64,000 bases of DNA from Cellvibrio sp. pealriver (GCF_001183545.1 NZ_KQ236688.1:3608395-3672394), one strand, 5' to 3'. Positions 35,191-46,760 are shown, counted from the first letter of the stretch. Notes: generated by a model not told the origin, from the letters alone. A program made the numbers and translations.

Positions 35191-35738
35191 TGGAAGTTAT
35201 TTCTACCGCAATTCCAGATTTGTTGTTATTCAAACCCAAAGTGTTTGGCGATGAACGCGGATTTTTTTTGGAAAGCTTCCGTGAAAGCTGGTTTAGTGAG
35301 CGGGGCATAAGCGTGAACTTTGTGCAGGACAATCACAGCTCATCAAGCAAAGGTGTATTGCGTGGTTTGCATTATCAAATAAAAAATCCGCAGGGGAAAT
35401 TGGTTCGTGTTACGGCGGGTGAAGTTTACGATGTTGCGGTTGATTTACGCAAAAGCTCCCCTACTTTTGGCCAATCGGTCGGTGTTTATCTCTCTGCGGA
35501 AAATAAAAATATTTTCTGGATTCCACCAGGCTTTGCGCATGGTTTTTTAGTGCTAAGCGAGCATGCTGAATTTAATTATAAATGCACAGAGTATTACGCA
35601 CCGGAACATGATCGATCATTGTTATGGAATGATCCCGTTTTAAATATTAAATGGCCTTTAGGTGATATAACGCAACCAGTTTTATCTGCAAAAGACCAGC
35701 TTGCACTTCCACTATCACAAGCCGAGGTTTTTCCGTGA
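35190..35738 (+). CDS. rmlC: dTDP-4-dehydrorhamnose 3,5-epimerase RmlC
   Basis: This 182-residue cupin enzyme acts in the third step of dTDP-L-rhamnose synthesis. GDERGFFLESFRESWF, FVQDNHSSSSKGVLRGLHYQ (with the catalytic His in the RGLHYQ segment) and FWIPPGFAHGFLVLSE are intact. It overlaps rmlA by one base and rmlD by four. Confidence 0.97.
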   Translation: MEVISTAIPDLLLFKPKVFGDERGFFLESFRESWFSERGISVNFVQDNHSSSSKGVLRGLHYQIKNPQGKLVRVTAGEVYDVAVDLRKSSPTFGQSVGVYLSAENKNIFWIPPGFAHGFLVLSEHAEFNYKCTEYYAPEHDRSLLWNDPVLNIKWPLGDITQPVLSAKDQLALPLSQAEVFP

Positions 35739-36631
35739 GTAGTCAGCAATCCAATATTAAAGTGCTGATAACGGGTGCAACTGGTCAGCTGGGTTTTGCA
35801 TTGCAGCAAACACTACCTGCTTTATTAAAAGGGCTGCCCGTAGATGCGCATGCATTGACTCGCCAAGAATTAGATCTTGCTAATGTTGATAATATTTCAA
35901 CCGTGTTGAGCCATTATAAGCCTGATATTGTAATCAATACTGCTGCCTATACTGCAGTGGATAAAGCGGAATCAGAGCCTGAACTGGCACAGTTAATTAA
36001 TCATCATGCAGTTGATGCAATTGCCCGTTGGTGCGCACAGCAACAAAAAACCTTGGTACAAGTATCTACCGATTTTGTCTTTAATGGAAAATCCTCCACA
36101 CCTTATTTGCCAGAAAATGAGTGTGGTCCGTTAGGTGTATACGGAAAGACAAAGCGGGCAGGTGAGTTGGCTGCGTTAGCGACAAATCCTGATACCTATG
36201 TGGTTCGCACTGGTTGGGTTTACTGTGAGCAGGGTGCTAATTTCGTCAAAACGATGCTGCGCTTGGGCGCTGAGCGAAAAACTTTGGGTATTGTGAGTGA
36301 TCAGGTAGGCACACCAACTTATGCTATTCATCTGGCGCAAATGATTTGGACATTACTGGATAAACAGCCTGCGCAAAAAATATTTCACTTCTCCGATGCG
36401 GGAGTTGCTAGTTGGTATGATTTTGCCTGCGCAATTTTTGCTTTTGCAGAACAAAAAAAATTGCTGTCCAATTCTCCAGATGTGAAACCTATTCGTACTA
36501 GCGATTATCCAACACCAGCGACTCGCCCTGTTTATTCTGTATTGGATAAGTTCCAGACATGGGAATTGTTAGATATTCAGCCTGTGCATTGGCAAGATGC
36601 ACTATGCGTAATGATGGAAAAAATTAAATAA
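35735..36631 (+). CDS. rmlD: dTDP-4-dehydrorhamnose reductase RmlD
   Basis: This 298-residue short-chain-dehydrogenase-type enzyme performs the last step to dTDP-L-rhamnose. NAD(P)-binding ITGATGQLG, NTAAYTAVDKAE, VSTDFVFNGK and the catalytic YGKTKRAGE (YxxxK) are present. The start is GTG at 35735 inside the end of rmlC (GTGA overlap). Confidence 0.95.
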   Translation: MSSQQSNIKVLITGATGQLGFALQQTLPALLKGLPVDAHALTRQELDLANVDNISTVLSHYKPDIVINTAAYTAVDKAESEPELAQLINHHAVDAIARWCAQQQKTLVQVSTDFVFNGKSSTPYLPENECGPLGVYGKTKRAGELAALATNPDTYVVRTGWVYCEQGANFVKTMLRLGAERKTLGIVSDQVGTPTYAIHLAQMIWTLLDKQPAQKIFHFSDAGVASWYDFACAIFAFAEQKKLLSNSPDVKPIRTSDYPTPATRPVYSVLDKFQTWELLDIQPVHWQDALCVMMEKIK

Positions 36632-36670
36632 CCATTTTGGTGTTCAGGCTAAATAGTAAAGAGTAATTCA

Positions 36671-37738
36671 ATGAAAAATATTTTAATCACCGGCGGTGCG
36701 GGTTTTATTGGCAGCAACTTTTGCCATTATTGGGCACATAAATACCCGCAAGATAAGCTGATCGTTTTGGATTTGCTCACCTATGCCGGGCATCGTGAAA
36801 ACATCCAGTCTTTAGAAAATGCGCAATCATTTATATTTGTACAGGGTGATATTGGTGATCAAGTATTAGTTGAATCACTATTTGAATTACATCAGATCAA
36901 CACTGTCATCCATTTTGCTGCCGAATCTCATGTGGATCGCTCTATTCATGGGCCGGATGCATTTATTCAAACCAATATAATGGGGACACACAGTTTGCTG
37001 AAAGCTGCAAAGAAATTTTGGTTGGATGCCGGCGTTTCTGATCATCATTTTCATCATGTCTCCACCGATGAAGTTTACGGATCTCTTGAAGCTGATTCAC
37101 CAGCATTCACAGAGAGCACACCTTTTTCGCCTAACTCTCCGTATTCTGCATCCAAGGCTGCATCCGATCACTTGGTGCGCGCATACCACCATACTTACGG
37201 TTTAAAAGTTACCACCAGTAATTGCTCGAATAATTACGGTCCATACCAGGATAATGAAAAATTAATTCCACTCGTGATCCATAATATTTTGCAGGGTAAA
37301 GCACTGCCTATTTATGGTGACGGAAAAAATATCCGCGATTGGTTGTATGTGGAAGATCATTGCCGCGCGATTGATTTGATACTGCATAAAGGCAAAATCG
37401 GCGAAGTTTATAACGTAGGTGGTGAAAATGAATGGCGCAATATTGATATCGTCAATTTGATTTGCGAAAAAGTAGATAAAGCCCTTTCAGAAACCCCCCA
37501 GCTTATCGCTATGTTTCCTGATGCGCCCTATGCCAAAGGTGGACAAGCAAAAAGTTTGATTACTTTTGTTAAAGATCGCCCAGGGCATGATCGCCGTTAT
37601 GCGATTGACCCAAGTAAATGCCACGCTCAGTTGGGTTATCACCCAGTGGAAAGTTTTGAAACGGGCATTATCAAAACCATTGATTGGATGCTGCATAACC
37701 AAAATAATCGCCGCCAAAATAGTAACACGGCTAAATGA
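36671..37738 (+). CDS. rmlB: dTDP-glucose 4,6-dehydratase RmlB
   Basis: This 355-residue enzyme forms dTDP-4-keto-6-deoxyglucose. TGGAGFIGSNF (NAD loop), HFAAESHVDRSI, STDEVYGSL, catalytic YSASKAASD (YxxxK) and NNYGPYQ motifs are complete. It completes the rhamnose pathway and directly precedes the ABC transporter genes, linking rhamnose to the exported polymer. Confidence 0.97.
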   Translation: MKNILITGGAGFIGSNFCHYWAHKYPQDKLIVLDLLTYAGHRENIQSLENAQSFIFVQGDIGDQVLVESLFELHQINTVIHFAAESHVDRSIHGPDAFIQTNIMGTHSLLKAAKKFWLDAGVSDHHFHHVSTDEVYGSLEADSPAFTESTPFSPNSPYSASKAASDHLVRAYHHTYGLKVTTSNCSNNYGPYQDNEKLIPLVIHNILQGKALPIYGDGKNIRDWLYVEDHCRAIDLILHKGKIGEVYNVGGENEWRNIDIVNLICEKVDKALSETPQLIAMFPDAPYAKGGQAKSLITFVKDRPGHDRRYAIDPSKCHAQLGYHPVESFETGIIKTIDWMLHNQNNRRQNSNTAK

Positions 37739-37746
37739 GCTAACGA

Positions 37747-38538
37747 ATGTTCACTCACGCATGGAAATATAAAACCCTGATTTGGCAGTTGCTGCGTCGC
37801 GATGTGCACTCACGCTATCGTGGCTCTGTGTTGGGGTTGTTGTGGTCTTTGGCAACGCCACTATTGATGTTGGCGATTTACACGTTTGTGTTTCAGTTTG
37901 TATTTAAATCCCGCTGGACAGATGCCAGTGGTGAAACCACATTGAATTTTGCCATTATTTTATTTCTTGGCTTAAGCATTCATGCCATGCTGGCGGAAAT
38001 TCTCACTAAATCGCCACAATTGATTACGGGCAATCCTAACTTTGTTAAGAAAATAGTATTCCCTCTCGAAACCCTTTCCTGGGTAACACTATTGGGTGCG
38101 TTATTTACGTTTTTGATCAGCTTTTGTTTATTGCTAATATTTATTTTTATTGAGTTGCATTCCATTCCACTTACTGCACTGTTGTTGCCAATTATTTTAT
38201 TACCTTATTTTTTATTGCTGCTGGGTATTTCCTGGGGATTATCGGCACTGGGGGTATATCTAAGGGATATCCAACAAATAACAGGCACCCTTTCTACCTT
38301 GCTGTTATTTTTAAGTCCTATCTTTTATTCGGTACAAATACTGCCTGAAAATTTACAATCACTGATTTTTTTAAATCCATTATCGTTTGTAGTTGAGTCG
38401 GCAAGAGCAGTACTCATCTATGGAAATTTACCGGATTTTGAAGGCTTGGCTATTTATACTGCGGTTGCACTAATTATTGCTGTGAGTGGCTATGTATTTT
38501 TTAGCAAAGTCCGCCCCGGCTTTGCAGACGTTTTGTAG
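37747..38538 (+). CDS. wzm: Polysaccharide ABC transporter permease (Wzm-like)
   Basis: This 263-residue protein has six membrane helices and the ABC-2 pattern YKTLIWQLLRRDVHSRYRGSVLG at the N-terminus, typical of O-antigen and capsule export permeases. It moves undecaprenyl-linked glycan across the inner membrane together with the next gene product. It starts 8 bases after rmlB. Confidence 0.93.
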   Translation: MFTHAWKYKTLIWQLLRRDVHSRYRGSVLGLLWSLATPLLMLAIYTFVFQFVFKSRWTDASGETTLNFAIILFLGLSIHAMLAEILTKSPQLITGNPNFVKKIVFPLETLSWVTLLGALFTFLISFCLLLIFIFIELHSIPLTALLLPIILLPYFLLLLGISWGLSALGVYLRDIQQITGTLSTLLLFLSPIFYSVQILPENLQSLIFLNPLSFVVESARAVLIYGNLPDFEGLAIYTAVALIIAVSGYVFFSKVRPGFADVL

Positions 38539-38547
38539 GTTTGGAAA

Positions 38548-39789
38548 ATGATACGAGTCAGCAATCTATCCAAAACCTATTTAATCTGGCGCACGCCCTT
38601 TAGCCGGCTCTTTGTGCCATTAGTCGTCCGTTTGTTACGTCCTTTTTTCCCCCAATACTGCCATGCACTTTTTAGTCGGGAATGCCAATCTATCCGTGCA
38701 TTGGAGTCTGTAGATTTTTGTATTGAGGAAGGCAATAGTCTGGGCATTATTGGGCTTAATGGCAGTGGTAAAAGTACATTGCTGCAAATTATTGCGGGGA
38801 CTCTGCAGCCCACGAGTGGCAGTGTTGAGGTAAAAGGGCGTGTCGCTGCCTTGCTTGAATTGGGGAGTGGCTTTGATCCTGAATTTAGCGGGCGCGAAAA
38901 TATTTATATCAATGCATCTATTCTTGGGTTAACTCGCGCAGAAATTGATGCGCGCTACGATGCGATAGTCGCGTTTGCAGATATTGGCGATTTTATTGAT
39001 CGTCCGGTAAAAACCTACAGCTCTGGCATGATGGTACGTTTGGCATTTGCCGTGCAGGTGCATGTTGACCCGGATGTACTGATAGTAGATGAAGCCCTGT
39101 CGGTTGGTGATGCCCGTTTTCAGGCAAAAGCATTGAATAAAATTGAAGAGATTTTAAAGCGCGGAACCACACTGCTGTTTGTGGGACATGATTTAAGCGC
39201 TGTGCGTTCCTTTTGTAATCAAGCCATTTTGCTTGATAAAGGGCAGGTGATTAAATCAGGGTTGCCCGATGATGTTATTGCGGATTATCTCTTTTTAGTA
39301 CAAAAAGACCGCATTGCTGAATTGAGTAATGGGCTTGATGTTGCGCGCAATGAAAAAGGTTTTGCTGTGCATGGTTTTGATGTGGTACAGGCAAGATTCA
39401 GGGAGATGGGGCAGCATGCAACGTTGGCATTTAATCAAAGTTTAATTCTTGATGTTGATATCGTAATGACGATCGATGTTGCTTCACCAGAATTGATAGT
39501 CGATATTATTGATAATCGCGGTATGCAATTGACAGGCAAGCGAATTACGATTCCCCGGTTTAATGGCGAAAAGCGTGTTTCTATTAATATGGCCTGTGGT
39601 TTTCAAAAAGGTATTTATCGTGTGCGCTTGCGGTTGGTCAATGCCCCGAGTATTGAACAAACACTTCTTATGAGCCGCTATGATGATTTATTGTCAATCG
39701 AAATGATTGAAGATGTGCGCGATAGGTTCACAGGGTTATTTCCTATTCCAATGACTATTGATTGGTCTTCTGCGGATAGAGTTGATTAA
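38548..39789 (+). CDS. wzt: Polysaccharide ABC transporter ATPase with C-terminal glycan-binding domain (Wzt-like)
   Basis: In this 413-residue protein the nucleotide-binding domain (about 1-245) has Walker [10 protein letters not shown] (69-77), signature YSSGM, Walker [13 protein letters not shown] and a His switch (VGHDLS). The extra C-terminal domain (about 270-413) is the Wzt_C beta-sandwich type, which in known systems recognises a chemical cap at the non-reducing end of the chain. Export may therefore require a terminal modification, possibly sulfate or acyl, made by neighbouring enzymes. Confidence 0.93.
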   Translation: MIRVSNLSKTYLIWRTPFSRLFVPLVVRLLRPFFPQYCHALFSRECQSIRALESVDFCIEEGNSLGIIGLNGSGKSTLLQIIAGTLQPTSGSVEVKGRVAALLELGSGFDPEFSGRENIYINASILGLTRAEIDARYDAIVAFADIGDFIDRPVKTYSSGMMVRLAFAVQVHVDPDVLIVDEALSVGDARFQAKALNKIEEILKRGTTLLFVGHDLSAVRSFCNQAILLDKGQVIKSGLPDDVIADYLFLVQKDRIAELSNGLDVARNEKGFAVHGFDVVQARFREMGQHATLAFNQSLILDVDIVMTIDVASPELIVDIIDNRGMQLTGKRITIPRFNGEKRVSINMACGFQKGIYRVRLRLVNAPSIEQTLLMSRYDDLLSIEMIEDVRDRFTGLFPIPMTIDWSSADRVD

Positions 39790-39799
39790 GGAACAATGT

Positions 39800-40717
39800 A
39801 TGACGCTCACTGCAAACCAGTATCAAGCAAAAATTGAATGGCGCGCTGCTCGCTCTTTAGTGGCAGGCCGTAGCTATATTTTGGATTGTGACGATCAGAA
39901 AAATCCTGTCACTATCACGGCAATAAAATATCGCCTTCATCCGGAAAGTGGCGAACATCTTTCAACAAAAAACTTGAATACTGGCGAGGCAGGTGTTGTT
40001 GTCATCAGTACAGTCAAAGAATTAAATGTTACTCCTAATACAGGGAATGCATTGGAAATTTATGATGCTGATACACACACCCTGGTAGCGATAGTAGAAA
40101 TTCAATTCGCATTGCGTCGCTCAACCAATATTCGTTGGCAGCAACTCAGCATCGATAAGGCTGCTCGTGCACAACAGAAAAAACAAGTGCCTGTTTGTAT
40201 ATGGTTTACGGGGCTTTCAGGCTCTGGCAAATCTACCATTGCCAATTTGTTGGAAAAACGCTTATACGATTCAGGTAAGCATACTTATTTGTTGGATGGC
40301 GATAACGTACGCCATGGATTAAACCGTGATTTGGGTTTTACCGAAGCAGATCGCGTAGAAAATATTCGTCGCATTGCAGAAGTGGCAAAGTTAATGGTAG
40401 ATGCGGGGTTGATCGTAATTGCCTCTTTTATTTCCCCTTTTCAGGCTGAACGCCAAATGGCGCGCGAGCTCTTTTCCAAAGATGAATTTATCGAAATTTT
40501 TATAGATACGCCCTTGGCTGAATGTGAAAAGCGCGATGTAAAAGGTTTGTATGCGAAGGCACGGCGTGGTGAATTGAAGAATTTTACGGGTATCGACAGC
40601 GCTTACGAGCGCCCCGAGCATCCTGAATTAACGCTTGATACCTGTTTGCTATCTGCTGAAGAGTGCGTAGAAAAAATTATCCAGCATTTTTCGGCGCTAC
40701 AACTTGTAAATAAATAG
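39800..40717 (+). CDS. cysC: APS kinase CysC fused to a CysN-type C-terminal domain, GTPase part missing
   Basis: This 305-residue protein makes PAPS from APS and ATP. The kinase (about 130-305) has [12 protein letters not shown] (P-loop near 135-146), [15 protein letters not shown], and FISPFQAER. Residues 1-125 match the last part of CysN (beta-barrel domains; [50 protein letters not shown]), which joins directly to CysC in bifunctional CysNC/NodQ proteins. The whole GTPase domain of CysN is absent, so it should not activate sulfate itself. The start is ATG 39800 with aagga upstream; an earlier in-frame ATG at 39758 lies inside wzt. It supplies PAPS for the three sulfotransferases in the cluster. 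Confidence 0.9.
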   Translation: MTLTANQYQAKIEWRAARSLVAGRSYILDCDDQKNPVTITAIKYRLHPESGEHLSTKNLNTGEAGVVVISTVKELNVTPNTGNALEIYDADTHTLVAIVEIQFALRRSTNIRWQQLSIDKAARAQQKKQVPVCIWFTGLSGSGKSTIANLLEKRLYDSGKHTYLLDGDNVRHGLNRDLGFTEADRVENIRRIAEVAKLMVDAGLIVIASFISPFQAERQMARELFSKDEFIEIFIDTPLAECEKRDVKGLYAKARRGELKNFTGIDSAYERPEHPELTLDTCLLSAEECVEKIIQHFSALQLVNK

Positions 40718-40741
40718 TTAACGCTTTTAAAGAGACCGGTT

Positions 40742-43700
40742 GTGATTAAAACCAAAAAACTGATTGTTGTATTGGGCATGCATCGTAGCGGCACTAGCAC
40801 TGTCGCCAACGGGTTGGCCTGTATGGGCGTTAATTTGGGTGATGATCTTTTGCCTGCGGGTAAAGACAATCCAAAAGGCTTTTTCGAAGACAAGGCAATC
40901 AATGATCTGAACATTGAAATGCTGGATGTGATTGGCCAGGATTGGTTTAGTTTATCTTTGGTAACAGATGTGCAAGTGGATCACTTGGTTGAAGCTGGTT
41001 ATCTGGATAAAGCGGTGGAATTACTGCGTACCAAAATAGAAGGGCACGAGTATTTTGGTTTTAAAGATCCCCGTGTTTCAAAATTGTTGAAATTCTGGAA
41101 AAAAGTATTTTCTCAGTTTGATTGTGAAATTCATTATGTGCTCTGTTTGCGTCACCCATTAAGCGTAGCCAATTCAGTCCTGAAGCGAAATAAAACGCCG
41201 ATTAAAAAAGGCTACTTGCTATGGTTAAGTTACAACCTGGCGATAGTGACAGAATTGGCTAATACCCGAATAATAGCGATTGATTATGATCAGCTCATGG
41301 AAATGCCTGTAGATAAATTGCAAATCCTTGCGCGTGAGTTGGGGCTTGAGGCTCAGCCAGAAATGGTGAATCGGTTTGCCAGTGAATTTCTGGATGAAAA
41401 CTTGCGGCATACCACCTTTACTGAAGTAGATTTGCAAGATGACCCCCAATGCCCAGCAGAAGTTATTTCGGCTTATTCGTTGATGAAAGGATTGACCCAG
41501 CTAGATAACAGTGCAGCGCTCTCAACATTTTCATCGCAATATATAGCGCACAAGAAAAAATTAGATGAAGAGTTTTTGTTGCTGGATCAAATAGAAAAAG
41601 CAGCGATAGAGTATGTATACACCAGCGAAAATATCTCCGGTTTAAAACAATTAGTAGAAGAAAGAACCCAGTGGGCAAAATCGTTAGAAAAAGATTTGGA
41701 AGATCGTACTTACTGGGGTAAAACACTTGAGCAATCGCTTAAGGAAATGACCCAACAGCATAAGGATGTGCAAGAAAATCTCGGTTCCGCACTGGCAGAG
41801 TTATTAGTTGTACAAGATGATTTGGTGGAAAGTGCGCGTCAGTTGGCGGAGCGCAATCGCGAATACGATATCGAGCGGGAATCGAATCAACGCTTGCAGC
41901 AGTATCTCGCAGAGGCAGAGCAGCGCCACCAACAAATCATAAATTCCAACTCATGGAAGCTGACTTTACCTTTGCGTGTAATAGGGAGAATATTTCGCGG
42001 AGAAACCCAATTGTTAGTGGCATCGATGAAGCCGGGGTTGCAACGTTTTGCGCGTGCCGTGCACAAACGTTTACCACTTAGTCCACGTGTAAAAAATGCA
42101 CTTGCAAGTGTTGTTTACCGCATTGCCGGGCCAATGTTTGAAGGTGTAGTGCACTATGAGATGTGGCGCCGTAGCGGCCGACCTGATGCACCACAGCTGG
42201 CTATTCAGGGTGTGGTTTCGCGCGAAGAAATTAATGCCGTGCTCAATACCTTGGTGATGCCGCGCGCAGAACAGCCTTTGGTTTCGGTCATTATTCCGAG
42301 TTATGGTAATTTGCCCGTAACCTTGACATGCCTTATGTCGATTGCACGCCACATACCCAAAGCTTCAATTGAAGTCATCGTTGTTGAAGACCATTCGCCC
42401 GATCATGAAATCCATTGTTTACAGCAAGTGCAAGGTTTGCGTTATGAGGTTCACCCGGAAAATTTAGGATTTTTGCGATCCTGTAATCGCGCAGTATCTT
42501 TTGCTAAAGGCAAATATATTTATTTGCTGAATAACGATACTGAAGTGACAGAAAATTGGTTGGATTCGATGTTGGATGTTTTTCACTCCCATGCCGACTG
42601 CGGCATGGTGGGCTCCAAATTAGTATATCCCGATGGTCGCTTGCAAGAAGCGGGTGGTATTTTATGGAAAGACGGATCGGCCTGGAATTTTGGGCGATTG
42701 CAAAATCCGCAACAACCCGAATTTAACTATTTAAAAGAAGCCGATTATTGTTCTGGTGCATCCCTGTTAATTGAAAAAAATTTTTTTATTGCGCTCGGTT
42801 TATTCGATGAGCGTTATGTTCCTGCTTATTATGAAGATACTGATTTAGCTTTTAAGGTACGTGCAGCCGGAAAAAAACTCTATTACCAGCCTGCGTCAGT
42901 CATTGTTCATTATGAAGGTGTGTCTAATGGAACAGATACAGGTTCTGGAATTAAGGCCTATCAGATTGCTAACCAGAAAAAATTCTATGAGAAATGGCAG
43001 TCTGTTTTATCCAAACATTTTAATAATGCAGAGAGTGTATTTACTGCTAAAGATCGCAGTTGGACCAAGCCATGTGTAGTGGTGATAGACCACTATGTTC
43101 CTCAGCCGGATAGAGATGCTGGTTCGCGCTCGACCATGGCAATTATTGCCGGCCTGCAGGCAATGGGGATGAATGTAAAATTTTGGCCAGACAACTTATG
43201 GTACGACCCGGATTACACGCCTGCATTACAACAGTTAGGAATAGAAGTTGTTTATGGCGCTGAATACAGTGGCCGGTTTAAACAATGGTTAATGTCAACC
43301 GATGGTGCAGTAACTCACGTGCTGATTAATCGCCCTCACGTTGCCGCGAACTATTTGAGTGACTTGCAATTTTTTCCAAATATACGCAGTGTTTTCTATG
43401 GGCACGATTTACATTTTGAACGCTTGCAACGTGAATATGATATCAATCCATCTGCAGCATTGAAAAAAGAAATAGACCATTTTTATGCACTCGAAACATC
43501 TGTGTGGAAATCCATGGATGTCGTCTTTTATCCCTCGCAAGAAGAAGCAGATACCGTTAAACAAATAGCGCCCAGTGTAAACGCGGCTGCAGTGTGCCCC
43601 TATATCTATACCGAACTGGATCGCTATGCATCACGCTCTGTTGTCTCTGGCAATAAAATTATTTTTGTAGCGGGTTTTGGTCATCCACCCAATACTGATG

Positions 43701-44182
43701 CGGCGGTATGGTTTGTTCAGGATATTTTCCCAAGGATCAAACAGTCCTGCCCTGATGCAACCCTGTATTTAATTGGTTCGCGTCCTACCGATCAAGTATT
43801 GAAACTTCAATCTGAATCGATTCATGTGACTGGTTATGTGACTGACGAGCAACTGGTCGAACATTATGCATCTGCACGCGTTGCTGTTGTTCCTTTGCGT
43901 TTTGGTGCAGGCGTCAAAAATAAAGTTGTAGAAGCTATGGCATACGGGGTGCCATTAATTACGACTGAGGTAGGCGCACAGGGATTGTCTGGCATAGACA
44001 GCATTATCCCTATCACCAGCGACACGCAATTATTTGCTAACCACGTTCTTTCTGTGATGAATAGCGATGAGCAGTGGATCAGATTGTCTTCAGCAGGCAA
44101 TGCTTATGTGAGCCAGCATTTTTCATTGGACGCGATGAAGCAAACGTTAGCGGTTGCATTTTCAGCGGGACAAGAGCAATAG
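40742..44182 (+). CDS. Trifunctional sulfotransferase - GT2 - GT4 fusion protein
   Basis: This 1146-residue multidomain protein has an N-terminal sulfotransferase (about 1-260), with PAPS loop [11 protein letters not shown] and 3' motif [14 protein letters not shown] Glu/Gln-rich coiled coil (about 275-410) follows, then a family-2 glycosyltransferase (about 510-730, [31 protein letters not shown]), and last a GT-B family-4 domain (about 775-1146, [20 protein letters not shown] donor region, [17 protein letters not shown]). It starts with GTG at 40742. One polypeptide may thus sulfate and extend the same glycan with two sugars. Each domain has its core motifs, so none looks dead. Confidence 0.87.
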   Translation: MIKTKKLIVVLGMHRSGTSTVANGLACMGVNLGDDLLPAGKDNPKGFFEDKAINDLNIEMLDVIGQDWFSLSLVTDVQVDHLVEAGYLDKAVELLRTKIEGHEYFGFKDPRVSKLLKFWKKVFSQFDCEIHYVLCLRHPLSVANSVLKRNKTPIKKGYLLWLSYNLAIVTELANTRIIAIDYDQLMEMPVDKLQILARELGLEAQPEMVNRFASEFLDENLRHTTFTEVDLQDDPQCPAEVISAYSLMKGLTQLDNSAALSTFSSQYIAHKKKLDEEFLLLDQIEKAAIEYVYTSENISGLKQLVEERTQWAKSLEKDLEDRTYWGKTLEQSLKEMTQQHKDVQENLGSALAELLVVQDDLVESARQLAERNREYDIERESNQRLQQYLAEAEQRHQQIINSNSWKLTLPLRVIGRIFRGETQLLVASMKPGLQRFARAVHKRLPLSPRVKNALASVVYRIAGPMFEGVVHYEMWRRSGRPDAPQLAIQGVVSREEINAVLNTLVMPRAEQPLVSVIIPSYGNLPVTLTCLMSIARHIPKASIEVIVVEDHSPDHEIHCLQQVQGLRYEVHPENLGFLRSCNRAVSFAKGKYIYLLNNDTEVTENWLDSMLDVFHSHADCGMVGSKLVYPDGRLQEAGGILWKDGSAWNFGRLQNPQQPEFNYLKEADYCSGASLLIEKNFFIALGLFDERYVPAYYEDTDLAFKVRAAGKKLYYQPASVIVHYEGVSNGTDTGSGIKAYQIANQKKFYEKWQSVLSKHFNNAESVFTAKDRSWTKPCVVVIDHYVPQPDRDAGSRSTMAIIAGLQAMGMNVKFWPDNLWYDPDYTPALQQLGIEVVYGAEYSGRFKQWLMSTDGAVTHVLINRPHVAANYLSDLQFFPNIRSVFYGHDLHFERLQREYDINPSAALKKEIDHFYALETSVWKSMDVVFYPSQEEADTVKQIAPSVNAAAVCPYIYTELDRYASRSVVSGNKIIFVAGFGHPPNTDAAVWFVQDIFPRIKQSCPDATLYLIGSRPTDQVLKLQSESIHVTGYVTDEQLVEHYASARVAVVPLRFGAGVKNKVVEAMAYGVPLITTEVGAQGLSGIDSIIPITSDTQLFANHVLSVMNSDEQWIRLSSAGNAYVSQHFSLDAMKQTLAVAFSAGQEQ

Positions 44183-44193
44183 AACGGAAACTT

Positions 44194-46743
44194 ATGCACC
44201 TACAACAATTATTAAATCCTAAAAGCAATAATCTGGACTTGTTCAGACTTGTCGCTGCATTGTTGGTCATCTATGGACATGCGCCTGCATTTATTCCGAA
44301 TGCTGTGAGCACAGATGTGGTTGCCAGACTCTTGGGCTTTGATTATTCAGGCTCTTTGGCGGTGAAGTTTTTTTTCATGCTGAGTGGTTTACTGGTTACC
44401 ATGAGTATTATGGCGCGGCCTCAGCCGGTTGAGTTTGTAATTAAACGAATAGCAAGAATATTTCCAGGCTTATTGGTTTGTTTGGGCATTACTGTTTTTA
44501 TTGTAGGCCCTTTGTTTACGCAACTGAGTGTCATTGAGTATTTTACACAATCCGCAACCTGGAACTATTTGCTGCACAATGCGCTGCTGTATCAACTTGA
44601 ATGGAACTTGCCGGGAGTGTTTTCTGCTGGAAAAAACACAGTGGTCAATGGCTCGCTTTGGACGTTGCCGTTGGAAATGGTCTGTTATTTATTTTTGGTG
44701 GCTTTCTATACATTAGGTATATGGCGTTACCGACTATTTTCCAGTCTGTTTTTGTTAGCGATTATTCTAGCTTCATTTTTTCTGCCGCATTTTTTGCCGC
44801 CGGCATTTGCTAATCATCAAGAGGCAACTCTGCTAGCTGGTTGTTTTGCATTGGGTGCATTATTTGCTACCCATAAAGATGTCATCCAGATTAATAGCCG
44901 GATCTTACTGGCATTAATACTGTTGAGTGTTTTGCTCTGGTCTTCACCTTTAAAGATACTGTTGTTTTATATTAGTTTTTTTTATGCATGTCTCTATTTG
45001 AGTGCGCTACCTTCGATTGTAGAAAAACTAAAATTACCAGGTGATGCATCTTATGGAGTATATATTTATGGTTTCGTTATCCAGCAATCAGTTGCGCATT
45101 TGTTTCCCCAGCAAGGTGTTGTATTCAATCAGATAGTGTCGGCAGTTGTTGCCCTCGGGTTTGGTTTTATGTCCTGGTTTTTGGTAGAAAAGCCAGCCAT
45201 GCATGCAGTGAAAAATGTTCTCTCTTCCGATGATCAAATGGCTACGTTAAAGGCTTATGGTGTGAACGCGCTACAAAAACTCTCTCTGCTTTTTAATGGG
45301 AAAAATGCGATCAATTTACTGGCCTTGGTGCTCATTGCCTGGGCAACCCATTTTGTTGCGTTATATTTTATATTTCCCGGACATTACAGTCCTTTGGCGT
45401 TTCATCATTCAGATTTTTATATTCCAGCATCATTCGCTTATGCAGTAGGTGATGGCTATAGCTTCGCGAACTTACTTAACTGGCCGCGTCCATTATTTAT
45501 GTGGGTGTATAAATTTACTGGTTATTTTGGCCATCCAGGCAGTGTGGCTTGGGTAGTGGCCGTCGTGTTTTTGAATTGTGCATTGACTGCATTATTGGCT
45601 AAACGATTACTCAGATTGGATTTTGACCGTAAATTTGTACTCTTTTTTGCGTTGTATTGTTTCCTGTTATTTACACAACCTTATTTTTATACGTTCTATT
45701 CACAGGATATAGGCTCACAAGTTTCTTATCTGCTGCTCTTGTCAGGTATGTATTGCTTTTTGCTCTTATCAGAACGCCATGTGTATTCGGGGGCAGCTAT
45801 TATTTTTGTGTTGAGCTGTTGTGCGTTTCTGGTTAAAGAGACCTACATTCTTGCGTTCGGTTTTATCGCATTTTGTTGGTTTGTGGTTTATGTGCGCCAT
45901 GACTGGAAAAAAGCAATTGCTCCCGGTGTAGCTATTTTTGTAGCAGGGGTCATTTCTATTTTGATCAATCTGCGCTCCAAATCTGTTTTTGTAAATCCCG
46001 ATGCACAGGCGGGTTCCAGTTATCACATGGATCTCAATCCGCTTAGTGTGCTCAAGGAGTTGGCGCGTTATGCTAGCGAAGGCATCGCGCCTATTGTGTT
46101 ACTGGTTTTTGCATTAATTATTTTTCAAGTTCACCAAGCCTACAAAAATCGCTGGATGACATTAAGTGCATGTTTGTGTTTGATATTTGCGTTTTTGTCG
46201 TGGTTGCCGAATGCGTTATTGCCAAATCATCATTATGAAGGTTATTCATTTAATGGCCTTTACGTATGCTTTTTGTTGCTATTTTTTGTAGTAAAAATGG
46301 CGCAGGACAATATCCATTTCAAGCGGGTGTTAACTGCGGTTATTGTCTTGGTGCTATTGAGCCCCTTGTCGAGCATCCATCGATATGAAGGAACACGTAA
46401 TACTTGGGTGTTGGCAATGGAACAGGTACAAAAAAATATGTTGGCGGGATTTAATCGCGCAACAGCGCAGCTCATCGATAGACCGGAGCCTATTCGGGTG
46501 TTGGTGAGTGGTATAACTTCGCCATTTCATCCATTTGCATTTCCCCAGTCTATCCGCTCTTTCAACGGGGGAGAAAATGCATTTTATTATTTCATCCCAC
46601 CAAAAGATTTTCCGGCTAATCTCGGTAATCGTATTGATCTGGTGCATTTTATCGCAGAGGCCGATAAAGAAAATTACACCTACGAACAGGAATGGAAGTT
46701 TGATGACCAAGGCAACTTGGTGGAGATTAAAAATCTGAAATAG
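44194..46743 (+). CDS. Acyltransferase-3 protein fused to a second polytopic membrane domain
   Basis: In this 849-residue protein residues about 1-345 are an acyltransferase-3 (O-acetyltransferase) domain starting [21 protein letters not shown], with the conserved catalytic-type His in YGHA, and ten or so helices. Residues about 375-849 form a second membrane domain with roughly ten helices and a soluble tail. I cannot assign it, though its layout recalls GT-C glycosyltransferases or the Wzy-type polymerases. ATG 44194 lies 11 bases after the previous stop. The frame is open back to 44074, but that overlaps the previous gene. Likely role: O-acetylation of the exported glycan plus another membrane step. 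Confidence 0.82.
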   Translation: MHLQQLLNPKSNNLDLFRLVAALLVIYGHAPAFIPNAVSTDVVARLLGFDYSGSLAVKFFFMLSGLLVTMSIMARPQPVEFVIKRIARIFPGLLVCLGITVFIVGPLFTQLSVIEYFTQSATWNYLLHNALLYQLEWNLPGVFSAGKNTVVNGSLWTLPLEMVCYLFLVAFYTLGIWRYRLFSSLFLLAIILASFFLPHFLPPAFANHQEATLLAGCFALGALFATHKDVIQINSRILLALILLSVLLWSSPLKILLFYISFFYACLYLSALPSIVEKLKLPGDASYGVYIYGFVIQQSVAHLFPQQGVVFNQIVSAVVALGFGFMSWFLVEKPAMHAVKNVLSSDDQMATLKAYGVNALQKLSLLFNGKNAINLLALVLIAWATHFVALYFIFPGHYSPLAFHHSDFYIPASFAYAVGDGYSFANLLNWPRPLFMWVYKFTGYFGHPGSVAWVVAVVFLNCALTALLAKRLLRLDFDRKFVLFFALYCFLLFTQPYFYTFYSQDIGSQVSYLLLLSGMYCFLLLSERHVYSGAAIIFVLSCCAFLVKETYILAFGFIAFCWFVVYVRHDWKKAIAPGVAIFVAGVISILINLRSKSVFVNPDAQAGSSYHMDLNPLSVLKELARYASEGIAPIVLLVFALIIFQVHQAYKNRWMTLSACLCLIFAFLSWLPNALLPNHHYEGYSFNGLYVCFLLLFFVVKMAQDNIHFKRVLTAVIVLVLLSPLSSIHRYEGTRNTWVLAMEQVQKNMLAGFNRATAQLIDRPEPIRVLVSGITSPFHPFAFPQSIRSFNGGENAFYYFIPPKDFPANLGNRIDLVHFIAEADKENYTYEQEWKFDDQGNLVEIKNLK

Positions 46744-46760
46744 AGAGGCGAGTAAAAGAG

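Noticed and set aside
44074..44193. Extended start of the acyltransferase fusion at 44074
   Set aside because: The extension lies within the preceding fusion gene in another frame and would put non-membrane residues before the well-defined first helix.
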